Below are positions 55,903 through 64,000 of a stretch of 64,000 nt of DNA, piece by piece. The DNA is taken from assembly GCF_025370755.1 (NCBI RefSeq), contig NZ_JAMXFC010000038.1:1-64000 (forward strand), written 5' to 3'. Within the stretch, counting starts at the first letter, position 1; each line of letters begins with the position of its first letter. The position numbers were made by a program, and so were the translations under genes. The DNA comes from Laspinema sp. D2d. Its GTDB lineage: Bacteria > Cyanobacteriota > Cyanobacteriia > Cyanobacteriales > Laspinemataceae. Under the pieces are notes generated by a model, which had not been told where the DNA came from, ran no database searches, and was given only the letters and a program-made list of their open reading frames with translations.

Positions 55903-57906
55903 ATGAAAGGTTTTTTGAAACAGTGGATCGAGGGACAACGGGGAGTCAGTCAACCGAGTTCACTCAACCGTCAAAGCATGACAAGAGAAGGCAACCGTGC
56001 CAACAGTACAGGGCCTGTCGCTAAAAAAGTATCTCTCCCCGTCAAACTAGCCAGCACCCTAGGGGCAATGCTGGCATCGGGAATACTCACTCAAGGGGTA
56101 CTGCTGACGACTCCGGCGATCGCCCAAACCGAAGCCAGTTCCCTGAGTTATAGCGAATTATTGCGGAAAATTGAGGCGGGAGAAGTCCAACGGGTGGCAG
56201 TGGATCCGGCACAAGGATTTGCCCGCGTTAAGTTACTCCAGGGCGATCAGGAATATACCGTTCCCCTGTTCGATCGCCACCCTGAATTATTTGAAAAAAT
56301 TAGATTACAAAACGAGGAAGCCGAGACGATCCAACTGGACGTTCAGCCCACCTCAGACCCCTCGGCTGCCGTTGGCATGGCTGCCAATCTTCTGTTAATT
56401 CTCCTCTTACTGGGGGGATTGATGATGATTGTGCGGCGATCGGCGCAAGCGGGAAATCAAGCCATGAGTTTTGGCAAATCCAAAGCTAGATTCCAAATGG
56501 AAGCTAAAACCGGCGTCATGTTTGATGATGTTGCCGGGATTGAAGAAGCCAAAGAAGAACTGCAAGAAGTCGTCACCTTTCTGAAAAAACCCGAACGATT
56601 TACGGCGATCGGGGCCAAAATTCCTAAAGGCGTCTTATTAATTGGACCCCCCGGAACTGGCAAAACCTTACTCGCCAAGGCGATCGCCGGAGAAGCAGGC
56701 GTCCCCTTCTTCAGTATCTCCGGGTCAGAATTCGTCGAAATGTTTGTCGGCGTCGGGGCCTCCCGCGTGCGGGACCTGTTCAAAAAAGCCAAAGAAAACT
56801 CCCCCTGCATCGTCTTCATCGATGAAATTGATGCCGTGGGCCGTCAGCGTGGCGCAGGCATTGGCGGTGGCAACGATGAGCGAGAACAAACCCTCAACCA
56901 ACTCCTCACCGAAATGGATGGATTTGAGGGCAACTCTGGAATTATTATTATTGCGGCCACCAACCGACCCGACGTCCTGGACCAAGCCTTACTCCGTCCC
57001 GGACGATTTGACCGACAGGTGATGGTCGATTTGCCGAGTTACAATGGCCGCCTCGGGATTTTACAAGTCCATGCAAGGAATAAGAAGCTGGCCCCAGAAG
57101 TTTCTATCGAGGCGATCGCCCGTCGCACCCCGGGGTTTTCTGGGGCCGACTTAGCTAACCTGCTCAACGAAGCCGCCATCCTAACCGCAAGGCGACGGAA
57201 AGAAGAAATAGGCCCCCTAGAAATCGACGACGCCATCGATCGCATTACCATCGGACTACAACTAACTCCCCTACTGGATAGTAAGAAAAAGCGCCTGATT
57301 GCCTACCACGAAATCGGTCATGCCCTGCTAATGACCCTTTTGGAAAATTCCGACCCCTTAAACAAAGTCACCATCATTCCCCGTTCTGGCGGCATTGGCG
57401 GCTTCGCGCAACAAAGTTTCAACGAAGAAATGATTGATAGTGGTCTCTACACCCGGGCTTGGTTAATCGACCGAATTACCATTACTCTAGGGGGGAGAGC
57501 CGCTGAACAAGAAGTGTTTGGGGATACGGAAATCACCATTGGAGCCAGTAACGATATCCGCGTTGTCGCCGATTTAGCCCGAGAAATGGTCACCCGCTAC
57601 GGAATGTCTGCCCTAGGTCCTCTAGCCTTAGAAACCCAGAATGCCGAAGTCTTTTTAGGTCGGGACCTCGGCAGCAAAGCCGACTATTCCGAAGAAGTTG
57701 CCTCTAAAGTGGACCGGCAGGTTCGAGAAATCGCCTTTGACTGCTATGAAAAAGCCCGAGTCATCCTCCGTCAGCATCGATCGCTACTTGATCGCCTCGT
57801 CGATATGCTGTTAGAGCAAGAAACCATCGAAGGGGAAGATTTTCGCACCCTCGTCAGCCAATCGGTTGAACTCCCAGAAAAACAACTGGTGAGTAAAAAA
57901 GGTTAA
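55903..57906 (+). CDS. ftsH: FtsH family ATP-dependent zinc metalloprotease
   Basis: A membrane AAA protease of about 667 residues. Two membrane segments are at about 45-70 and 165-185. The AAA domain follows with [16 protein letters not shown] (about 246-261), [12 protein letters not shown] and the [22 protein letters not shown]. The zinc site reads [10 protein letters not shown], with HEIGH in place of the more common HEAGH. Paralogues in cyanobacteria repair photosystem II or act in iron and envelope control. Which one this is cannot be told. An in-frame GTG at 55888 is a possible earlier start. Confidence 0.93.
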   Translation: MKGFLKQWIEGQRGVSQPSSLNRQSMTREGNRANSTGPVAKKVSLPVKLASTLGAMLASGILTQGVLLTTPAIAQTEASSLSYSELLRKIEAGEVQRVAVDPAQGFARVKLLQGDQEYTVPLFDRHPELFEKIRLQNEEAETIQLDVQPTSDPSAAVGMAANLLLILLLLGGLMMIVRRSAQAGNQAMSFGKSKARFQMEAKTGVMFDDVAGIEEAKEELQEVVTFLKKPERFTAIGAKIPKGVLLIGPPGTGKTLLAKAIAGEAGVPFFSISGSEFVEMFVGVGASRVRDLFKKAKENSPCIVFIDEIDAVGRQRGAGIGGGNDEREQTLNQLLTEMDGFEGNSGIIIIAATNRPDVLDQALLRPGRFDRQVMVDLPSYNGRLGILQVHARNKKLAPEVSIEAIARRTPGFSGADLANLLNEAAILTARRRKEEIGPLEIDDAIDRITIGLQLTPLLDSKKKRLIAYHEIGHALLMTLLENSDPLNKVTIIPRSGGIGGFAQQSFNEEMIDSGLYTRAWLIDRITITLGGRAAEQEVFGDTEITIGASNDIRVVADLAREMVTRYGMSALGPLALETQNAEVFLGRDLGSKADYSEEVASKVDRQVREIAFDCYEKARVILRQHRSLLDRLVDMLLEQETIEGEDFRTLVSQSVELPEKQLVSKKG

Positions 57907-57951
57907 CCCTCAAAAAAATAGCCCACCTCACCAGGCGGGCTTGATCCGAAT

Positions 57952-57988
57952 CAGCTTCCACCCGAAACGGGTGCGGAGCTTTTTTTTT
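57952..57988 (+). terminator. Terminator after ftsH
   Basis: AGCTTCCACCCG and CGGGTGCGGAGCT pair with one mismatch and a bulge around AAA, followed by T8. It overlaps the end of the convergent M23 peptidase gene by two bases. Confidence 0.85.
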
Positions 57989-58637
57989 AACGTTGCATAG
58001 AAACACTGCGGGATGAGCCATACATGGCGCGCAAAATCAATGCCGGGTCATACCAGTCATTGGCATATCGCAGACCCCAGTGAAGATGGGGACCCGTACT
58101 ACGTCCGGACATCCCCACTCGACCGATGCGGACCCCAGCCGGAACCTGTTGACGGTCAAAAATTTGTAAGCCCCCGGTGCGATCGATCAGGTAACGACGC
58201 CCCCCCGACTGCTCAACCGCTCCTTGCATATGGCAATAGATATGTTCCCAGTCCCCAGATGTGATGACCAAACCAATGCCACAGCGATCGTCATCGATCA
58301 CCTGAGACACCGTACCCGCCCACCAATTGCGGACATAACTGCCCATCGGTGCCGCAATATCTAAACCCGAGTGAAATTCACTGCTGTACCCCCCAGTCGG
58401 GGACTGACGATAGCCAAACGGCGAGGTATAAGCCTGAAAATTTTCCACAGGAAAGGAAGCCCCTTGCCAATAATTCGCCGTTGCCGTCTGTGGCGTACCC
58501 GGTCCCTGAGATTGAGCGATCTGGGGTTGCAATCCCAAAACCAGCATCACTACTAAACCTAGTCCGACAAATAACAGCCGTCGTAAAGTACGGGTTAAGT
58601 TTTTGTGCATCCATCCGGGGATAGCATTTCGCATCAT
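57987..58637 (-). CDS. M23 family (LytM) peptidase
   Basis: A 216-residue secreted protein. The N-terminal signal or membrane segment is LLFVGLGLVVMLVLGL. The M23 domain has FHSGLDIAAPMG (HxxxD, about 88-99), WEHIYCHMQG and GPHLHWGLRY (HxH). The zinc ligands are complete, so peptidoglycan endopeptidase activity is likely. The genes at either side are not obviously related. Confidence 0.9.
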   Translation of the reverse strand: MMRNAIPGWMHKNLTRTLRRLLFVGLGLVVMLVLGLQPQIAQSQGPGTPQTATANYWQGASFPVENFQAYTSPFGYRQSPTGGYSSEFHSGLDIAAPMGSYVRNWWAGTVSQVIDDDRCGIGLVITSGDWEHIYCHMQGAVEQSGGRRYLIDRTGGLQIFDRQQVPAGVRIGRVGMSGRSTGPHLHWGLRYANDWYDPALILRAMYGSSRSVSMQR

Positions 58638-59036
58638 CTCTTCAATTCCTCAACCGCAGATTAACATTTTGAACATTAAGCCGACAAATCTTTTCCCGAT
58701 AGGGCCATGAAATTATCGTGTTCCTCCTTTTGAGGGAGGACTAATCCACCGCGCCGAGGCAATGGTCCCTATAAGGACCTCTTGCTGTCCGTAAAATGTT
58801 GCACCCCAGTCATTCAGCAGGACCTACCCCAAAGCTTCTATCGAAATTTTTTCTCGACGTGGATTGTAACCTAAGTTGTACCCATGTCACTCATTCACAC
58901 CGCGAATCCATAAATCGGTTTAATTTTGGGGCTACCCTGAATCAATCTCATGTCATCAGAGGACACCGGGTCCTGAGTTCTTAAACTTTTGTTAAAATCG
59001 CTGAAAAGATAAATTCATGACCCCAGTGCCTCAACT
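58638..59036. other. Intergenic region without recognised gene
   Basis: About 400 nt between divergent genes. I see a short TCCTCCTTTTGAGGGAGGA hairpin near 58721-58740 and no protein-like frame. Confidence 0.4.
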
Positions 59037-59417
59037 ATGTTAACTGAAATTTTTCCTTTTCAATTTGCGATCGATACCACCGCCCTAGCTGGAACTTCAT
59101 TATGGTCCCTGGCCCTCTATCTGGGCCTTTCCAGCCTCAGTGAATGGGTAATGGAACAACTCAATCGCTGGTTTAACTTTGCCGATCGCGCCCTCTACAC
59201 CTCAGAAAAAGAGTTCGAGCGCTCAAAACAGGCTAGAGAGTCCCAAAATGCCCTCTATGCCTCAGTCTTGAGTATTATCCCCTTTTTAGCGATGGGCGGA
59301 CTCTGCAATTGGGGCGTGCAATTCACCCTCGGCAGCAGTTGGGCAATTTCTGTGGGAATTATCGCCTGTATTATTTGTGGCGTCTATGAATTGGGCCGTC
59401 GAGATGGGATGTCGTAA
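59037..59417 (+). CDS. Uncharacterised membrane protein
   Basis: A 126-residue protein. A hydrophobic segment at about 14-38 and two more at about 73-92 and 98-117 surround a charged middle, DRALYTSEKEFERSKQARES. No known family is recognised. Probably three membrane helices. Confidence 0.65.
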   Translation: MLTEIFPFQFAIDTTALAGTSLWSLALYLGLSSLSEWVMEQLNRWFNFADRALYTSEKEFERSKQARESQNALYASVLSIIPFLAMGGLCNWGVQFTLGSSWAISVGIIACIICGVYELGRRDGMS

Positions 59418-59779
59418 CCGGGGGCGATCGCCTTGGGTCCTCAACAATCCAGTTGGGGAAACCATCAAATTCAGATTTCCTAAGCACTTTCGGAATTAAT
59501 GCTCTCTAAGTTTTGGCTAGAGAAAGGCGATCGTCATGGCTAAAATTAAGTTGGTAAACCTCCATACATTGACCCCTGACCGCTAACTCCCGGTCTTAGC
59601 GGTCATTCCCCTAACTTTCCGTAATCTCAGCAACTTTAGAGCCAAATTTTATTTTCAAGGGCATGATTTCCCCTGGATTTTTCCCTTTTCTAATCTTTTC
59701 TTCAAATAATCACCAGTTTGCATCTTAAAAAAAAGATAAGGGCCAGACAATGCCTGGTCCTTTCTGATAAAGTGAATCT
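59418..59779. other. Intergenic region with hairpins
   Basis: Contains GACCGCTAA-CTCCCGGTC-TTAGCGGTC, a perfect 9-bp hairpin at about 59579-59605, and the minus-strand terminator at 59726-59760. A 16-codon frame from 59539 (MAKIKLVNLHTL) runs into the first hairpin. It has no convincing support as a gene. Confidence 0.45.
59726..59760 (-). terminator. Terminator of the Rpn-like gene
   Basis: On the minus strand GGACCAGGC and GTCTGGCCC pair around a short loop and are followed by TTATCTTTTTTTT. Confidence 0.75.
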
Positions 59780-60739
59780 TTAATTGGGAGTCACAATGGA
59801 TTCCAGAACTTGCTCAAATTCCGCAATTGAACCGATAGACATTCCCTGCTTCAGCAGTTGCTTTAAAGTCTCATAATCAGAAATTTGATTAATTCGGTCA
59901 ATCATCTCGGCTGGGAGTGGGTTAAACCGCTCGTTCAAGACTTCCAAAACCATATTACGAGAGTTTTGGAAACCTTGTTGGATACCCGTTTCCATTGCGC
60001 GACGTTCGATATTGCTCAGAATTGGCATTTTTCGTTCCTCCTGATAGTTTTTGAGTTTGGTGTCAAAACTTTGTTGCAGGCTTTCGGGTAGGGTCATCAT
60101 CCAGTCTAGTAATCGAAATAGCTTGATGATGTCATTTTCAGTATAACCTCGTTCATAGAGGTTCTGTAACAACTGCCATTTATACTGTTCCCGTTCTTCC
60201 GCTTTTCCAGTGCTGGCTTGGGTTTTCAAATGGGCCATGACTAAAAAGGCTAAGGGATTGAGGCTGGTTTTAAGGGTCTCCCACTGGCTTTCGTAGTCCA
60301 GGAGTTTGGCGATGGGAAATTCAAAGCGGATAGAACTGCCGCCGAGTTCATAGCTGTAGGAGTTGGGCCGCCATGACGGGCGATCGTCTCCTAGGATGGC
60401 AAGGCTAATCACTTTTTTATGGATGTCAAAGGACCGATAATGGTAGATGTACATCCGTTCGGGAAATTGGCTTTCTTCTTGACTCTGGACTTCAATATGA
60501 ATCAAGATATAGGCTTCTTCTCCATTTTTTTGCCAGACTTTGAAGAGTTTATCCCCTTCTCTTTCTCCACTGGTGGCGGTGGGGGTAATTTGTTGGAGTT
60601 CTTTGTCCAGGGATTCGTATCCTCGGCTCCAATCGATGAGACTATGAACTTTGAAGAAAAAGAAGGCCATGAAGGGTTCGAGATAGTCTTCTAAGGCTTC
60701 TTTCCAAGGTTGGTCATAGTTGGCGTTAGGGGTATCCAC
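59780..60739 (-). CDS. Rpn/DUF4351-like protein
   Basis: About 319 residues. It begins at a GTG at 60739 with AGGAGG 7 nt upstream. The frame itself is open to 60808, but that part has no ribosome binding site. The N-terminal part YLEPFMAFFFFKVH, DKLFKVW and AYILIHIEVQSQEESQFPER is typical of cyanobacterial Rpn-like transposase/nuclease-family proteins. The C-terminus has RFNPLPAEMIDRINQISDYE and LKQLLKQ. Function unknown. Confidence 0.8.
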   Translation of the reverse strand: MDTPNANYDQPWKEALEDYLEPFMAFFFFKVHSLIDWSRGYESLDKELQQITPTATSGEREGDKLFKVWQKNGEEAYILIHIEVQSQEESQFPERMYIYHYRSFDIHKKVISLAILGDDRPSWRPNSYSYELGGSSIRFEFPIAKLLDYESQWETLKTSLNPLAFLVMAHLKTQASTGKAEEREQYKWQLLQNLYERGYTENDIIKLFRLLDWMMTLPESLQQSFDTKLKNYQEERKMPILSNIERRAMETGIQQGFQNSRNMVLEVLNERFNPLPAEMIDRINQISDYETLKQLLKQGMSIGSIAEFEQVLESIVTPN

Positions 60740-60911
60740 CCTGATTCCTCCTGATGTTCTTGAAGCGTATGTTTCTTGATTATACAATAAAATTAAAAAA
60801 AATATCAAGGATGCTTTGTTGTATTTTGTAAAATTTTGTAGATAGTTTTAAGTCTGGGTTTTGGGATAAAAAATAGGGGACAATTTGAAAATTGCCCCGG
60901 CAGATTTTGAG

Positions 60912-62186
60912 TTAATTAAATTGGGCGTTGATTTCTTCTATGATGATTTGAGCGATGTGATGGGCGGCACCGGGTTGTCCTCGGACTGAATGTAATTTAT
61001 CTCGGATGAGTTGTAATTTCTCGGGGTTTTCTAACCAATCTAAGGCGATCGCAGCGACTTGTTGGGGTTGCAATTTTCCAACCAGTTCAGGGACAATTTC
61101 AGTTTTTGCCCACATATTCGGCCATGCAAAGAGTTTGCCTTGACGCAAAACTAGGCGGTTAATGAGTTTAGCAAAGATGGTGCCGAATACGGGTAGGTTG
61201 GCGAGGATTCCGGGTAATCCATCCCAAGCTCGCATGGCGTCTAGTTGTTGGGTGGGTAAAAGCACGATCATGGGGATGCCGAGGGAACCGAGTTCGGCGG
61301 TATTGGCACCAACGGTTGTGAGGCAGAGGGTACATTGGGAGAGGAGGTCATAAGCAGGCGATCGCTTCCAAAGTTGCACTCTCAATCCACTAGGGGTTTC
61401 CAAATAGGCTATATCATTGGTCTCTTCTTGTTTTAACTCTCCAGCAGTACCCTTGACTAATTCCAGGACGGGATTGAGTAGCGGATTGGCAAATTCAGCT
61501 AGGGTTTTTATCTCTAAGGTTGGCGCAACAGGAATCACAAATTGGGTTTGGGGTCGCACTTGATGGATACATTCAGCGATCGCCAGACACAAAGGAACTC
61601 CCTGCATCAGTTTCGCCGGTTTCGACCCCGGTAGCAATCCAATGAGTTCCGCTGCCTCAACCCATTCTCCTCTTTCCTCGTCTTCGTTTCCCAAATCCCC
61701 CACAACATCCGCAATTATATCCCCGACAATAGTAAATTTATGGGCATACTTCTCGAAATCCTGGGGTTGCACTTGACTATTCATCACGGCAAAACGGTTA
61801 ATCCACCGTTTCCATCGCGCTTCCCGTTCGGCATAGATGACAGTCCGATACCCCAAACGTTTGCCGAGGATCAGGGTAAAAAATTGGTCACCGCCTAGGA
61901 AGAGGACGACCCCTTTTTCTCGCCAGTCCCAATTCTCAGCAGTTTTTCCTCGAAGTAGAAAGGGCCAAAAATGTTGTGCTTCCTGCACACGATCAATTTC
62001 TGGATAGGACCGGGCGATCGCCCCTTCTTTTCCGGTAGCATGGGGACAAGGGGACAGAATCAAGGAAATCCGCACGTCTGCTTTGCGATCGCCTAGCTGT
62101 TGTGCCAAAGCGCGAACCACGGGACGCACCCAGGTGGCTAATTCTCCGGGACCATTTGACAAAATTACAATATCGATCGCTGTCAT
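60912..62186 (-). CDS. Lipid-A-disaccharide-synthase-related protein
   Basis: A 424-residue LpxB-like glycosyltransferase. LSNGPGELATWVRPVVRAL, FLGGDQFF, LLPGSKPAKLMQGVPLCLAI and TVGANTAELGSLGIPMIVLL are characteristic. This cyanobacterial paralogue is distinct from true LpxB, and the product is unknown. No lpxA, lpxC or lpxD neighbour is present. Confidence 0.85.
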   Translation of the reverse strand: MTAIDIVILSNGPGELATWVRPVVRALAQQLGDRKADVRISLILSPCPHATGKEGAIARSYPEIDRVQEAQHFWPFLLRGKTAENWDWREKGVVLFLGGDQFFTLILGKRLGYRTVIYAEREARWKRWINRFAVMNSQVQPQDFEKYAHKFTIVGDIIADVVGDLGNEDEERGEWVEAAELIGLLPGSKPAKLMQGVPLCLAIAECIHQVRPQTQFVIPVAPTLEIKTLAEFANPLLNPVLELVKGTAGELKQEETNDIAYLETPSGLRVQLWKRSPAYDLLSQCTLCLTTVGANTAELGSLGIPMIVLLPTQQLDAMRAWDGLPGILANLPVFGTIFAKLINRLVLRQGKLFAWPNMWAKTEIVPELVGKLQPQQVAAIALDWLENPEKLQLIRDKLHSVRGQPGAAHHIAQIIIEEINAQFN

Positions 62187-62285
62187 GATTACGATTTAAA
62201 GTTTAAAGTTTAGGGTTTAGATTCTCGATAGAATATCAGACGTTGTGGGTAGTTAATCACCTTATAATCACAGAGGAGATCAGGG

Positions 62286-62762
62286 ATGACTGAGTTAATC
62301 GAGGCGATTAAAACCGGAGAAAAATCTCAGGTAGAGGCATTACTCCAGGGAAATGCTGACGTCAATGGAAAAGATGCTGATGGATTAACAGCTTTAACCG
62401 CTGCGGCGGAGAGTGGCAATCTGGAACTGGTCCAATTCTTACTCGATGCTGGTGCAGAGGCTAAAAATGCCGATAATGATGGGTGGACGGCGTTAATGAG
62501 TGCGGCAGGTGCGGGTAAATTAGAGGTTGTGGAGGCGTTAATTGCTGCGGGTGCCGATATCAATGCCCAAAGTGAGTTTGGGGTGAGCGCTTTAATTACG
62601 GCAGCGGCCAATGGACATGGCGAGGTGGTACAATGTTTAATCGATCGCGGTGCAGATATTCGAGCCAAGGACCGCAATAACTGGACAGCGTTGGTTTGGG
62701 CCGCAGAAGAAGGCCATCCCAAGATTGTAGACTTGATTAAACAAGCGCGCGATCGCACTTAA
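62286..62762 (+). CDS. Ankyrin-repeat protein
   Basis: A 158-residue protein consisting of about five ankyrin units of 33 residues: VEALLQGNADVNGKDADGLT, LVQFLLDAGAEAKNADNDGW, VVEALIAAGADINAQSEFGV, VVQCLIDRGADIRAKDRNNW, and a last partial unit. It mediates protein contacts. No signal peptide. GAGGAGATCAGGG precedes the ATG. Confidence 0.93.
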   Translation: MTELIEAIKTGEKSQVEALLQGNADVNGKDADGLTALTAAAESGNLELVQFLLDAGAEAKNADNDGWTALMSAAGAGKLEVVEALIAAGADINAQSEFGVSALITAAANGHGEVVQCLIDRGADIRAKDRNNWTALVWAAEEGHPKIVDLIKQARDRT

Positions 62763-62848
62763 ACAGGAGTTTTTCCTCTACAAAAACCGGATGGCGATCG
62801 CCATCCGGTTTCCAATCGGCACAAACAATACTGATCCCTAATACCCCT

Positions 62849-64000
62849 TTAACTCATCAAGAATCGTCCTGTTGTAAACGTTTGTGTAACTTCTATATTC
62901 GTCACCCCCTCGACAATCCCCACTAAATCACCCGGATTACGGAAAATGTTAAAATTACCATTGGAGACCTGGAAAGTATATTCCCCTGGATTTCCCCCTA
63001 ACTGAATCTGATCCTTACCCGGTTCAAAGTTGCGAATCACCGCATAATCTTCATTTCCATTCCCGATATAGAACGGTTGAATTGTGGAATTAGCAAAGCT
63101 AATTCCTGTCCCCAGGACAAAGGTATCAGCACCAGAACTGCCGTTCAAGCGATCGATCTGACCCGTTCCCTGATTCGTGATCACCACATCTTGGTTGGCC
63201 GAATCCGCCACCACCGTTAGTCCAACTCCCACCAGACTCGTGTTCAGACCAAATCCGGTAATTTCATCGCTGCCACTGGACCCGGTAAACACCCCAATTC
63301 GGCCTTCATTCTGTCCAAATTGTTGATAATGGGCTAATCCAGAGGCGTAAATACCGGCTTCCACTGCCGCTGCGACATCCCGGTTAACGGCTAAATAAAC
63401 GCTATCGTTGAAACCCGGAACTTCGGTGATTAATGACCCTTCTCCACCGGATAAGATAAAAGTGCCATCATCAAAAATATTTCTAATTTGTAGATTGGAT
63501 ATTCCTTCTACAATCCCGAGTAAATCACCCCCCGCAGTAGAGATTATGAAATTTCCATTGGCGGCATCAAATCGATACTCCCTGGGTTCCCCCGCCAGCA
63601 GAATTAAATCTTGGTCTAGCTGAAAGTTTTTAATCAGGCCGTAGTCGAGATTTCCCTGTCCTACATACAATTTTTGAGGGGTAGGTTTTAAAGGAGTAAT
63701 CCCGAATCCGAGATTAACAATATCGACTCCCGATCCTCCAATTAAAGTGTCGATTTCTCCCCCGCCTAAACTGGTGGGAATTCCATCAAGTCCACCAATT
63801 CCCAATGGGATAATATTAGAAAGTCCTACGCCGAGAAGGCCCGTAGCTTGTCCAAAGGCATTAATCGTATCACTCCCACCCGTGCCGAGGAAAACTCCGG
63901 CCCGATTGGGTTCAAATTGTCCAAAACTTTGATAATGGGCTAATCCTGAACTCAGTATCCCCGACTCTACAGCGGTTCTGACATCAGCATTGATCGCTAA
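62849..64000 (-). CDS. RTX-like repeat protein, 5' end outside the window
   Basis: An open frame of 383 residues that continues past the right edge, so the N-terminus is missing. It has two long repeats of about 165-170 residues. Each starts near NADVRTAVESGILSSGLAHY or NRDVAAAVEAGIYASGLAHY, then FGQ, GVFxGxxGSD, a Gly-Asp-rich part (GGGEIDTLIGGSGVDIVNLG; RLNGSSGADTFVLGTG), YVGQGNLDYGLIKNF/YIGNGNEDYAVIRNF and a DLLGIVEG/DLVGIVEG strand. This resembles Ca-binding RTX-type surface or secreted proteins. The second copy ends near FTTGRFLMS. Confidence 0.8.
   Translation of the reverse strand, partial: LAINADVRTAVESGILSSGLAHYQSFGQFEPNRAGVFLGTGGSDTINAFGQATGLLGVGLSNIIPLGIGGLDGIPTSLGGGEIDTLIGGSGVDIVNLGFGITPLKPTPQKLYVGQGNLDYGLIKNFQLDQDLILLAGEPREYRFDAANGNFIISTAGGDLLGIVEGISNLQIRNIFDDGTFILSGGEGSLITEVPGFNDSVYLAVNRDVAAAVEAGIYASGLAHYQQFGQNEGRIGVFTGSSGSDEITGFGLNTSLVGVGLTVVADSANQDVVITNQGTGQIDRLNGSSGADTFVLGTGISFANSTIQPFYIGNGNEDYAVIRNFEPGKDQIQLGGNPGEYTFQVSNGNFNIFRNPGDLVGIVEGVTNIEVTQTFTTGRFLMS

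Noticed and set aside
58796-58984. 62-codon frame between the M23 and membrane protein genes
   Set aside because: No ribosome binding site, no domain, and atypical His/Ser-rich composition for a gene here.
59539-59589. 16-codon frame MAKIKLVNLHTL
   Set aside because: No clear ribosome binding site, and it ends inside a hairpin. Too short to support.
1-64000. CRISPR arrays, tRNA or rRNA genes, complete insertion sequences
   Set aside because: I looked for regular spacer repeats, T-loop patterns and transposase motifs and found none I could support. The palindromic repeats are dispersed or lack unique spacers.

Overview
The window is chromosomal DNA of a cyanobacterium, most likely a filamentous Oscillatoriales-type strain. 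Three things support this: dense HIP1-type GCGATCGC octamers, an rbcL-rbcX-rbcS operon with form IB Rubisco, and many cyanobacterial families (heme oxygenase, FtsH, Tab2-like protein, LpxB-related protein, Mo-nitrogenase C-terminal-domain protein, vMAP-type STAND ATPase). No tRNA, rRNA, CRISPR array, complete insertion sequence or prophage was recognised. Family assignments come from reading motifs; no database search was possible.

Layout. 1-7.7 kb: dihydrolipoyl dehydrogenase, a dihydroorotase homologue that has lost metal ligands, a double-domain histidine phosphatase, a CPBP membrane protease and panB. 8.3-12 kb: an accessory patch with an HNH protein, an unrecognised AT-rich gene pair (one member with a J-like HPD segment), and broken toxin-antitoxin (TA) genes. 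12-17 kb: a membrane Ser/Thr kinase, the Rubisco operon with its chaperone, and a strong shared terminator. 17-25.4 kb: desaturase, an intact UPF0175/PIN pair, an LmeA-like protein, a nonsense-mutated antitoxin with a toxin stub, avtA, glgP and a Tab2-like protein. 25.6-33 kb: Uma2 and Rpn-family proteins, CbiG-CobJ fusion, gyrB and miaA. 33-43 kb: SGNH hydrolase, methyltransferase, glcD, a DEDDy-exonuclease-like protein, HD protein, mtnP, holin-like protein, pentapeptide protein, an AGT-family aminotransferase and trpC. 43-46.5 kb: a second accessory patch with a broken mazF, a WHxH protein with a cysteine-rich tail divergent from a STAND ATPase, and an intact ParDE pair. 46.7-64 kb: ho1, glycosyltransferase-TPR, rpiA, aldo/keto reductase, an SGNH-lipoprotein pair, a ferrochelatase-family protein ending in six histidines, a 35-residue membrane protein, ftsH, an M23 peptidase, an Rpn-like protein, an LpxB-related protein, an ankyrin protein, and a repeat-rich RTX-like protein that runs off the right edge.

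Together the housekeeping genes touch carbon fixation and photorespiration (Rubisco, GlcD, AGT-type aminotransferase, possibly the double phosphatase), glycogen and pentose metabolism (GlgP, RpiA), and tetrapyrroles (CobJ, HO1, ferrochelatase-like). The unusual parts are the density of intact and decayed TA loci, whose individual mutations can be read in the sequence, and two small uncharacterised gene modules at 9.2-10.4 kb and 43.8-45.8 kb. Intergenic DNA is rich in palindromic and G-rich repeat families, several present more than once.
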